Origin: Planctomycetota bacterium | GTDB lineage: Bacteria; Planctomycetota; Phycisphaerae; Phycisphaerales; UBA1924 | Reading direction: 5' to 3' | NCBI GenBank assembly: GCA_033763975.1 | Contig: JANRJM010000002.1 | Span: forward strand, 62,001 to 126,000 | DNA: 64,000 nucleotides | Part shown: piece by piece, positions 37,101-44,312 of the stretch | How the letters are laid out: each line of letters opens with the position of its first letter | How positions within the stretch are numbered: the first letter of the stretch is position 1 | Made by a program: the position numbers and the translations under genes | The notes under the pieces: generated by a model | What the model was told of the DNA's origin: nothing | What the model saw: only the letters and a program-made list of their open reading frames with translations | Databases searched by the model: none

Positions 37101-38236
37101 GGACGCTGGACCGGTACATCGCGTGGCACTACATCGTGAACATCGCGATGCTGTTCACCTTCCTGTTCTCGGTGATCATCGTGATCGACTTCTCGCTGAA
37201 CTTCGACGAGTTCATCGAGATCGCCGGCAGGATCGCGCGCGAGCGCGGCTGGGAGAAGAGCCGCGTGCGCGAGGCGCTGCTGGCGTTCGCGCTCGTGCTC
37301 GACCTGTGGTGGCCCCGGCTCTTCCAGTTGTTCCATTACCTCGCGGGCGTCGTGATCGTCGGCGGCATGGGCTTCACGTGCGCGCAGATGGTGCGCCACC
37401 GCGAGTTCGTCGCGATCCTGGCGGGGGGCATCAGCCTGCAGCGGGCGGCCAGGCCCCTGGTGCTGGTGGCGCTGGGCGTCGTCACGCTGCAGGCGATCAA
37501 CGCGGAGGTGATCTTGCCTCGCCTGGCGCCGATGCTCACGCGCGACAAGAAAGAGGCCGGCACGCGCGGGCTGGGCGAGACGCGCCAGCCCCTGACGGCC
37601 GACGGCGCGGGACGCCTGTTCTACGCGCGGCGGGTGGACCTGGACGCGGGCGTCGTCGAGGGGCTGTGGGTGTGGGAGCGCGACGGGCGCGGGCTCATGA
37701 CGCGGCGCATCACCGCGCAGAAAGCAACATGGGCCGGCGACCACTGGCAGCTCGACGCGGGCGTCGTCGAAACACCCGGCGACCTCGGCGCGAGCGGGCG
37801 GCGTGTGACCACGCCTCTGTCGCGCCTCGACACCGACCTCGACCCCACCGCGATGCGCCTACGCCGCTTCGAGGGATACAGCCACAACCTGTCGAGCGCG
37901 CACCTGACGGAACTGGTGGATCGCCTCAAGGCCCAGCCGCGCCCGCCCACGCAGCGCATCGAAACGCTGGAGCGCATCCGCTCGGGGCGGTACGCGATCA
38001 TGCTCGCGAACGTGCTGACGCTGCTGGTGTGCCTGCCGTTCTTCCTGCGGCGTGAGCCCACGGGCCTGCTGCGCCAGAGCATCAAGTGCGCGCCCGTCGC
38101 GTTCGGCGCGATCCTCGGCACGGGCGTGGGCGTGACGGCGGCGGTGCCGGGCCTGCCGGCGTGGCTGGGCGTGTTCGTGCCGGTGCTGATCCTCGTGCCG
38201 CTAGCGACCGCGGCGATGTCGAGCGTGAAGACGTAG
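37097..38236 (+). CDS. LptF/LptG-family permease (second copy)
   Basis: 379 residues, the usual LptF/LptG length; the ATG overlaps the PAP2 stop (ATGA). It starts MRTLDRYIAWHYIVNIAMLF, the family N-terminus, with helices at 12-34, about 75-95 and about 125-145. A periplasmic domain (about 150-285) and two or three C-terminal helices follow (IMLANVLTLLVCLPFFL; LGVFVPVLILVPLA). An unusual charged stretch, EIAGRIARERGWEKSRVR, lies between the first two helices. With the first permease it would complete an LptFG pair; LptB, LptC and LptA genes are not visible here. Confidence 0.84.
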   Translation: MRTLDRYIAWHYIVNIAMLFTFLFSVIIVIDFSLNFDEFIEIAGRIARERGWEKSRVREALLAFALVLDLWWPRLFQLFHYLAGVVIVGGMGFTCAQMVRHREFVAILAGGISLQRAARPLVLVALGVVTLQAINAEVILPRLAPMLTRDKKEAGTRGLGETRQPLTADGAGRLFYARRVDLDAGVVEGLWVWERDGRGLMTRRITAQKATWAGDHWQLDAGVVETPGDLGASGRRVTTPLSRLDTDLDPTAMRLRRFEGYSHNLSSAHLTELVDRLKAQPRPPTQRIETLERIRSGRYAIMLANVLTLLVCLPFFLRREPTGLLRQSIKCAPVAFGAILGTGVGVTAAVPGLPAWLGVFVPVLILVPLATAAMSSVKT

Positions 38237-38346
38237 CACGTCACGACGTGCGGCCACGTTCAGGGTGAAGTCTTCGTGAAGTCGCGCGAGTCTGCGGCGT
38301 TCGCGGTACATGTGCCGATGCGAATGAGGTACAACGGAGTCACCCC

Positions 38347-39480
38347 ATGAAGCATTCATCGGCTCATCATCGGTCCAGCGGCACGATCGTCGCACTCGGC
38401 GCGTGCAGGCGCGGCATTGACGGCGCATCACGTCTTGGCTTCACGGTCCTCGCGTGGCTGGCCGCCCTGGCCGTCGCACTCGCTGCGCCGGTTGCACAGG
38501 CCCAGCCCGTACCGGACTACGGCTTCGAGTGGCGGGCGATTCGAGATCCGGGCAACCCGGCGGCGTCGGGAGATCGGTTTCCCGGGTTCCCGCGGGACGG
38601 GATTCCCGAGGCCGGGCGCGTCGATTACGAGTTTCGTCTGACGCGTACCGAGATCACCGCGACGCAGTGGTTTGAGTTTGTAGACGCGTACTCGCGGTTC
38701 AACCCGGTGCAGGGGTCGCTGGCCGCGTCGCTCGGCGGCAGGCATCTAATCCGTATTCCGGACTCCGGCGACCCGCGCGGCTACCGGTGGGAAGTACTCG
38801 CCGACGCGCTCGACGCCGCGGCGGACATGGGCTGGTGGTACGCCGCCCGGTATTGCAACTGGCTGCACAATGGGAAAGTGAATGAGGCGTGGGCCTTCGA
38901 GAGTGGCGCCTACGACAGCGCGACGTGGACGGCGGACCCGACGAATCCGTACGGCGGGCAAGTGGTGCGTTCGCCGGGAGCCATGTTCTGGATCCCGAAC
39001 CTCGATGAGTGGACGAAGGCGATGCACTGGGACCCGAACAAACTTGGCCCGGGCATCGGTGATTACTGGCTCTACCCGCACGCGAGCGACACGCCGCCGG
39101 TGGGGGGCATGCCGGGGACGGCGGGCGCGCAGACCGGTGCGGGGGTGTACGACGACGAAGGCACGTTCCGAATCTACCCGGTGGGTTCGTACCCGAACGC
39201 GCAGAGCCCGTGGGGGTTGCTCGATGGGTCGGGCGGCGTGACGGAGTGGCTCGAGGGCGCGTTCCCCAACGGTGTGAGACCGGCGCGGGGGTCGGACAAC
39301 TCGTACACGGACGTGGATTACTGGGACCGAATCGACAAAATCCATGGGTTAACTCCGGAGCAGTGGGGCTTCGGGCTCAGAGTAGCCTCGGTCGTGCCCG
39401 CTCCGGGGACTGCGGGCGTTCTCGTTTTGTCTGTGCTGCTGTACACATCACGAAGGAGGTTCAGATGCGGAAGGCGATAA
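38347..39480 (+). CDS. Exported SUMF1/FGE-fold protein with PEP-CTERM-like tail
   Basis: 377 residues; GGAG lies 7 nt before the ATG. A long N-region leads to a signal peptide ending APVAQAQ. The SUMF1 (formylglycine-generating-enzyme) fold is shown by YEFRLTRTEITATQWFEFV, ARYCNWLHNG, FWIPNLDEWTKAMHW and GSGGVTEWLEG. The Cys expected after EW in active enzymes is replaced by Leu, so oxidase activity is unlikely. The C-terminus, VPAPGTAGVLVLSVLLY then TSRRRFRCGRR, has the Pro-rich, hydrophobic, basic order of PEP-CTERM signals in planctomycetes. It is the only such tail seen in the window. A/T-ending codons are more frequent than in neighbours. The last 16 bp overlap the next gene. Confidence 0.83.
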   Translation: MKHSSAHHRSSGTIVALGACRRGIDGASRLGFTVLAWLAALAVALAAPVAQAQPVPDYGFEWRAIRDPGNPAASGDRFPGFPRDGIPEAGRVDYEFRLTRTEITATQWFEFVDAYSRFNPVQGSLAASLGGRHLIRIPDSGDPRGYRWEVLADALDAAADMGWWYAARYCNWLHNGKVNEAWAFESGAYDSATWTADPTNPYGGQVVRSPGAMFWIPNLDEWTKAMHWDPNKLGPGIGDYWLYPHASDTPPVGGMPGTAGAQTGAGVYDDEGTFRIYPVGSYPNAQSPWGLLDGSGGVTEWLEGAFPNGVRPARGSDNSYTDVDYWDRIDKIHGLTPEQWGFGLRVASVVPAPGTAGVLVLSVLLYTSRRRFRCGRR

Positions 39481-41297
39481 CGCTCGGTGTCCTAGTACTG
39501 TCGTCGAGTGTTTCGTCCGCGGTGGTCTCCGTCGGCGTGAACCCATCCGGCGACCCACACGCGTACGCAACCGTGACGCAGACCGGGCTGACGACCTACA
39601 CGGTCGAACTGGTCGTAGAGTCGGCCTTTGCGGGGAGTTCCGCGTCGTTTGCAATCGGCGGGGCCACGACTGATACGATCGAGTCGATCACGGTGCGGGC
39701 CGATTCGGCGGCGCCGGTCTCGTTCACGATCGGTTCGACAAGTGCCTTCGTGGGATCCGTTGGAGACATCGACATCGGCACGAGCACGAGCCATGTGACA
39801 CTCACCGAAGGGCGTGTACTGAACAACCTCGGGTCTATGCGCATCCACAAAGTCACCTTTCTTCAGGTGAACGGCCAGATTCTCGGAGACATCACGTGTG
39901 AATCGCACACATCCGGAGTCAGCGACCTCCTGTCGCTGCGCAGCGGGTCGGTCGCCACGCCCGGCGGCATCTTCGGCGACATCACGGTCGAGCATGGCAA
40001 GGCCGACTTCATCTCCGTCTTCGGCGGCGACATCGGCACGCCCACGTCGCCGGTGACGATCCGCGTGCGGGACGACATCGGGTCGATCGACGCGGACGCC
40101 GTATATGCGAGTATCGGTGCGCCAACGGGCGCCACAGTCCGTCCGCGCATCCGCCGCCTTGCGGCCAATGCCGGCCCGATCGTCGGCGACCTGCATGTTC
40201 GATCGTTCCAGTTGCTGACGGGCCAGAACACGGCCGGAATCTACGCCCTTGCCGGTGACCTCGACGCCGATGTGATCATCGCCGAGAACACGACGGCGGG
40301 CGGGTTCAGAGTCTCCGGCGGCGTGTTTCCCGATGGCCGCATCCTTCGAATCGGCGGCTCGCTGTCGAACCCGCCAGTCCAGGGCTTCAACGGCGCTATC
40401 GAACTTCCGGCCAACGGCCTTCAGGGCCAGATCATCGTGAATGCCTCGAATGGAGGAGGGTCGTGGGTCGGCAACGTCGTGGTGGGGACAACAACGCTCG
40501 TGCCGGAGCCGGATTACACGCAGACGTCCGCCTCGATCGGCGGCGGGGCCGTCGGGCAGGTGCGATTCCGATTGCATGATGAGGACTGCTCGCCAGCAAA
40601 TACGCCGAGTTCCCCGCCGGAGATCCTCAACTCGAAGTTCTGCGGACGCATCGCCGGCCAGGAGGAGTACATCACCCTGCGGTTCTACGGCCCGGTGCGC
40701 GTGGACCACACGTCGGCGAGCCCGGTCACCATCCGCGCCGATGGCACGCCGAGCGTGCTGAGCGAACGCGCCACCGCCGCGTTCCTGACGCGCAGCAGCA
40801 CGGGGGCCGCGTCGCGCGAGGTGGAGATCCGCGGGTCGAACCTTCGGCGCCTGCTCCCCGGCGTGTACCGCATCCGCCCGGTGACAACCGCGAGCGACGA
40901 CGGCGTGTACTCGCTCCGCCCGTTGCTCTGTGACGACACGCTCGTGGAGCCGAATCCGCCGCTGGTGACGGACTTCGAGTACGTGTTCGAGCTTCTCTCC
41001 GACTGCAACGACAACGGTATCGATGATGTGACTGAGATCGCGCAGAATCCGTCGCTGGACCTCTTCCCCGGGGATGGATGCATCGATTACTGCTACTCGG
41101 GCACCTGCGGGCTGGACTACAACGGCGACGGCAATGTGGACCAGGACGACTTCCAGTGTCTCGCGCAGGCCGTGGGCGGCACCTTGACGTGCTTGGCTGT
41201 CGGCGCCGACCCGGACTTCAACCAGGACGGGAACGTCGATCAGGATGACGTGCTTGCCCTCGGATCGACGATCGCGGGCGATCCATGCCCGTGGTAG
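39465..41297 (+). CDS. Secreted protein of unknown function with variant dockerin-like tail (CPW end)
   Basis: AAGGAGGT, inside the upstream coding region, lies 4 nt before the ATG at 39465, so the two genes overlap by 16 bp and are probably co-translated. 610 residues; signal peptide MRKAITLGVLVLSSSVSSA. The mature protein is a long series of short beta strands with repeated GDI and IG motifs (about 80-320: VGSVGDIDIGT, ILGDITCE, IFGDITVE), suggesting a beta-helix or autotransporter-like passenger fold. A DCNDNGIDDVTEIA linker precedes the tail. The loops are DYNGDGNVDQDD and DFNQDGNVDQDD. The end is GDPCPW: TGC CCG TGG TAG, one base from the usual TGC CCG TGA. Confidence 0.83.
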   Translation: MRKAITLGVLVLSSSVSSAVVSVGVNPSGDPHAYATVTQTGLTTYTVELVVESAFAGSSASFAIGGATTDTIESITVRADSAAPVSFTIGSTSAFVGSVGDIDIGTSTSHVTLTEGRVLNNLGSMRIHKVTFLQVNGQILGDITCESHTSGVSDLLSLRSGSVATPGGIFGDITVEHGKADFISVFGGDIGTPTSPVTIRVRDDIGSIDADAVYASIGAPTGATVRPRIRRLAANAGPIVGDLHVRSFQLLTGQNTAGIYALAGDLDADVIIAENTTAGGFRVSGGVFPDGRILRIGGSLSNPPVQGFNGAIELPANGLQGQIIVNASNGGGSWVGNVVVGTTTLVPEPDYTQTSASIGGGAVGQVRFRLHDEDCSPANTPSSPPEILNSKFCGRIAGQEEYITLRFYGPVRVDHTSASPVTIRADGTPSVLSERATAAFLTRSSTGAASREVEIRGSNLRRLLPGVYRIRPVTTASDDGVYSLRPLLCDDTLVEPNPPLVTDFEYVFELLSDCNDNGIDDVTEIAQNPSLDLFPGDGCIDYCYSGTCGLDYNGDGNVDQDDFQCLAQAVGGTLTCLAVGADPDFNQDGNVDQDDVLALGSTIAGDPCPW

Positions 41298-41333
41298 GCG
41301 GCTCTGAGCGGCACGGCGCGGGCGGCGATCGCG

Positions 41334-41339
41334 TACACT
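41334..41339 (+). promoter_or_regulatory. Candidate -10 element TACACT, leaderless start
   Basis: TACACT ends 6 nt before the ATG at 41346, with no ribosome binding site between. Confidence 0.42.
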
Positions 41340-41345
41340 GCGGAC

Positions 41346-42623
41346 ATGGCGAGCGTCGTCTTCTACTTTCAGGTGCACCAGCCGTTCCGTCTTCGTCGGT
41401 ACAGCGTCTTTGACGCGGACCCGTTCTACTTCGAGGACACGAAGAACGCGGAGATCTGCCGCAAGGTGGCGGACAAGTGCTACCGACCGGCGACGCAGCT
41501 GATCCTGGACCTCGTGCGCCGGCACAAGGGCAACTTCCGCGTCAGCTACGCGATCACCGGGGTGGTGCTGGAGCAGTTGGAGCGCTGGGCGCCGGACGTG
41601 ATCACGACGTTCCAGGACCTCGCGAAGACGGGCTGCTGCGAGTTCATCGGCGAGACGTACTACCACTCGCTGGCGGGGATCTACAGCCGCACGGAGTTCA
41701 ACGAGCAGGTGGAGATGCACACGCGCAAGGTGCAGCACCTGTTCGGGCAGACGCCGTCGGTCTTCCGGAACACGGAACTGATCTACAACAACGATCTGGC
41801 GTGGCACGTGAGCCAGATGCGCGGGGCCGACGGCGGGCGTCGCTTCAAGGGCATGATCTGCGAGGGCGTGGACCGGCACCTGGGGTTCCGCTCGCCGAAC
41901 TTCGTGTACCAGCCGAGCGGCAAGCCCACGGGGCGGGGCGACAAGCCCTTCGGGCTGCTGCTGAAGAACTACCGCCTGAGCGACGACATCGCGTTCCGGT
42001 TCAGCAACCGGGGCTGGGCCGAGTGGCCGCTCTCGGCCGAGAAGTTCGCGCAGTGGGTGCACCAGATCAACGGCGACGGGTATCTGTGCAACCTGTTCAT
42101 GGACTACGAGACGTTCGGCGAGCACCAGTGGGCGGACACGGGGATCTTCAACTTCCTGAGCAAGCTGCCCGAGGCCGTCTTCGACGTGGCGCCCGGGCAG
42201 AACCACTTCATCACGCCCGGCGAGGCGATCGACCAGTTCGCGCCCGTCGGCGAGTACGATGTGCACGAGTACATCTCGTGGGCCGACACCGAGCGCGACC
42301 TCACTGCGTGGCGCGGCAACGCCATGCAGTGGAACGCGCTCGAGGAGACGTACCGCCTGGAGCGCGAGATCAAGGCGCGCGTGGAGCGGGCCAACGCCGA
42401 GGGCGACGCCGAGGAGAAAGCCCACGCGGCACACCTGCTCGAGGACTGGCGCAAGCTCACCACCAGCGATCACTTCTACTACATGTGCACGAAGTACTTC
42501 GCCGACGGCGACGTGCACAAGTACTTCAACCCGTACGACTCGCCCTACGACTCGTACATCAACTTCATGAACGTGCTGGACAACATCCGCACGCGTCTGG
42601 CGACGACGGCGTCCGTGCGGTAG
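41346..42623 (+). CDS. Glycoside hydrolase family 57 (alpha-amylase type)
   Basis: 425 residues, no signal peptide, so cytoplasmic. GH57 enzymes are retaining amylases or branching enzymes acting on alpha-glucans such as glycogen. Motifs in order: FQVHQPFRL (motif 1), ECIG-like EFIGETYYHSL (motif 2), VFRNTELIYNN with the nucleophile Glu144 (motif 3) and LFMDYETFGEHQW with the acid/base Asp253 (motif 4). The C-terminal third is helical (EREIKARVERANAEGDAEEK) and ends with a Tyr-rich segment. Its length fits alpha-amylases of the family rather than the larger branching enzymes. Confidence 0.9.
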   Translation: MASVVFYFQVHQPFRLRRYSVFDADPFYFEDTKNAEICRKVADKCYRPATQLILDLVRRHKGNFRVSYAITGVVLEQLERWAPDVITTFQDLAKTGCCEFIGETYYHSLAGIYSRTEFNEQVEMHTRKVQHLFGQTPSVFRNTELIYNNDLAWHVSQMRGADGGRRFKGMICEGVDRHLGFRSPNFVYQPSGKPTGRGDKPFGLLLKNYRLSDDIAFRFSNRGWAEWPLSAEKFAQWVHQINGDGYLCNLFMDYETFGEHQWADTGIFNFLSKLPEAVFDVAPGQNHFITPGEAIDQFAPVGEYDVHEYISWADTERDLTAWRGNAMQWNALEETYRLEREIKARVERANAEGDAEEKAHAAHLLEDWRKLTTSDHFYYMCTKYFADGDVHKYFNPYDSPYDSYINFMNVLDNIRTRLATTASVR

Positions 42624-42724
42624 CGCCGGCTCGATCGCCGGTTTGATTTTGAGCCAGCGCACGGCCGCCCGCCGCGGGCGTTGTGCATGTGCATTCTTCG
42701 GACCTTCACGGACATCCGCGCAAT

Positions 42725-42754
42725 GAAAACCCGCACGCATGGGAGCGTGCGGGT
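42725..42754 (-). terminator. Intrinsic terminator between convergent genes
   Basis: ACCCGCACGC (42729-42738) and GCGTGCGGGT (42745-42754) form a perfect 10-bp stem with a 6-nt loop. On the minus strand it is followed by TTTTCATT, so it mainly serves the minus-strand gene ending at 42832. The 208-bp gap holds nothing else clear. Confidence 0.75.
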
Positions 42755-42831
42755 GATACGGCTGTGCGTATCGCGTTTTCGAACGCTCTCGGGCGGGCGA
42801 CCCGGTTCTCAGCCGCGCGTGCGAGGTGTGC

Positions 42832-44163
42832 TCAGGGGCACTCGGACCCGGCGACGACCTGCTCGAGGGCCGCGATGTCGTCCTGGTCGACGTTGCCGTC
42901 CTGGTTGAAGTCCGGGTCGACGCCCGCGCCGAGGCACTCGGGCGAGCCACCGACCGCCTGCGAGAGGCACGCGATGTCGTCCTGATCGACGTTGCCGTCG
43001 GCGTTGACGTCGGGATCGCAGGGCGCACCGGCGGACAGGCGGGCGATGTAGCCGAAGTACTTCTGCGTCGTGGTGTCGTAGCACCAGCCGCCGAGGATCG
43101 TGCCGTCGCCGCTGCAGAAGGTCTCGCGCACGCGGATGTTGGTGGGGATCATGACGCCGGCGTCGCCGAGGATGGTGCGGAGTGCGCGGCTGCCGTCGCC
43201 GGGGGTCCACACCAGCCCGTCCCAGGTGCTCACGCCCCCCGCGATGGTGTAGCCCACCAGCGTGTTGCCGTCGAGCGAGCAATCAAAGATGTACGACGAC
43301 GCGATCGCGGGCGTGCCGCTGGGGGGCAAGATCGCCTGGAGCCCGCCGGGCTGGGTCCAGCGGAAACCGACGTTGATGAACTCCCCGCCGGCGTTCGTGG
43401 TGGAGCCCAGGCCGACGACGACCGAGCCGTCGGCGGAAGCGGCGAAGCCCTCGATACCCACGTTGAACGGGTTGGGGAGGATGCCCAGGTCGGTGGGCAT
43501 GACGCCGCCGTTGAACCACGCGGCCCCGCGCTGGAAGTCGTCGGTGTCGGGGTCGAAGTCGCCGATGGTGCCGAAGCCGACCACGGCCGTGCCGTCGGCC
43601 GAGACGCCCTGCACCGAGGAGAAGATCAGCATGTCATCGCCGATGTCGTCGAGGGGAACGAAGCCGCCCGTCGAGGTCCAGCGCCACCCCTGCTGGTACG
43701 GATCGCCGAAGTTCGCGCCCGTGAGGCCGACGACCATGGAGCCGTCGCCCGAGACGCCGGTGGCGTACGAGATGTTCCCGCCGGAGAGCCCGCCGATCTC
43801 GAGGAAGCCGCTCTCGCCCCAGACGAAGGCGCTGGTGGCGCCGCCCGGCCCGCCCCCGACGTAGCCGACGACCACCGAGCCGTCCGCGCTCAGCGAGAGC
43901 GCGTTGAGGTCGCGCCCGAGCGGATCGACCAGGTCGCGCCGCGTGCCGTTCGTCAGGTCGAGCACGTAGCAGAAGGGGATCGTCGGGCGGGTCTGCGAGT
44001 TCTGGAGCGAGACGAGCGCGAACTGCCCATTGTCGCTGATGTCCTGCACCACCGCGTAGTCAAAGCCGGCGTCGGGCGCGATCGTCTCGAACGACTGCCC
44101 GTGCGCGTGCGAGACCATCGCCAGGATCGTGGCGGCCACGGAGAACGGAACCGTGCGAATCAT
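42832..44163 (-). CDS. Secreted repeat protein (HAF/propeller-like) with dockerin-like tail
   Basis: GAGGAGGT lies 7 nt before the ATG at 44163; 443 residues, signal peptide ending SHAHG. The mature part repeats a unit of about 45-60 residues built around SxDGSVVVG followed by an aromatic F-x-W strand: LSADGSVVVGYVGG, VSGDGSMVVGLTG, VSADGTAVVGFGT, ASADGSVVVGLGS, CSLDGNTLVGYTI. This matches HAF-type repeats predicted to form a beta-propeller and often found on PEP-CTERM proteins. The tail loops are DVNADGNVDQDD and DFNQDGNVDQDD, ending GSECP. Ligand unknown. Confidence 0.85.
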   Translation of the reverse strand: MIRTVPFSVAATILAMVSHAHGQSFETIAPDAGFDYAVVQDISDNGQFALVSLQNSQTRPTIPFCYVLDLTNGTRRDLVDPLGRDLNALSLSADGSVVVGYVGGGPGGATSAFVWGESGFLEIGGLSGGNISYATGVSGDGSMVVGLTGANFGDPYQQGWRWTSTGGFVPLDDIGDDMLIFSSVQGVSADGTAVVGFGTIGDFDPDTDDFQRGAAWFNGGVMPTDLGILPNPFNVGIEGFAASADGSVVVGLGSTTNAGGEFINVGFRWTQPGGLQAILPPSGTPAIASSYIFDCSLDGNTLVGYTIAGGVSTWDGLVWTPGDGSRALRTILGDAGVMIPTNIRVRETFCSGDGTILGGWCYDTTTQKYFGYIARLSAGAPCDPDVNADGNVDQDDIACLSQAVGGSPECLGAGVDPDFNQDGNVDQDDIAALEQVVAGSECP

Positions 44164-44197
44164 CGTGATACCTCCTCAGCCCCCGCACGCGCCGCCC

Positions 44198-44226
44198 AGA
44201 ATACCCGAGGGCCCGCCGGACACCAA
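44198..44226 (-). promoter_or_regulatory. Candidate sigma70-type promoter
   Basis: On the minus strand TTGGTG (44221-44226), 17 bp, TATTCT (44198-44203), about 35 nt before the ATG at 44163. Confidence 0.55.
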
Positions 44227-44297
44227 GTGAAGTTTCTGTGTACGGCGTTCGGGTGCTCCCGATCGGCGCTCGCGCCCCCGCCACGCCGTGCGGCTCC

Positions 44298-44303
44298 TAG
44301 AGT
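44298..44303 (+). promoter_or_regulatory. purB: Candidate -10 element TAGAGT, leaderless start
   Basis: TAGAGT ends 9 nt before the ATG of purB; no ribosome binding site is visible. Confidence 0.38.
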
Positions 44304-44312
44304 GCGCCGGGT

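Noticed and set aside
38347-39480. Active formylglycine-generating enzyme
   Set aside because: The fold matches but the Cys expected after the EW pair is Leu, and no sulfatase gene is nearby.
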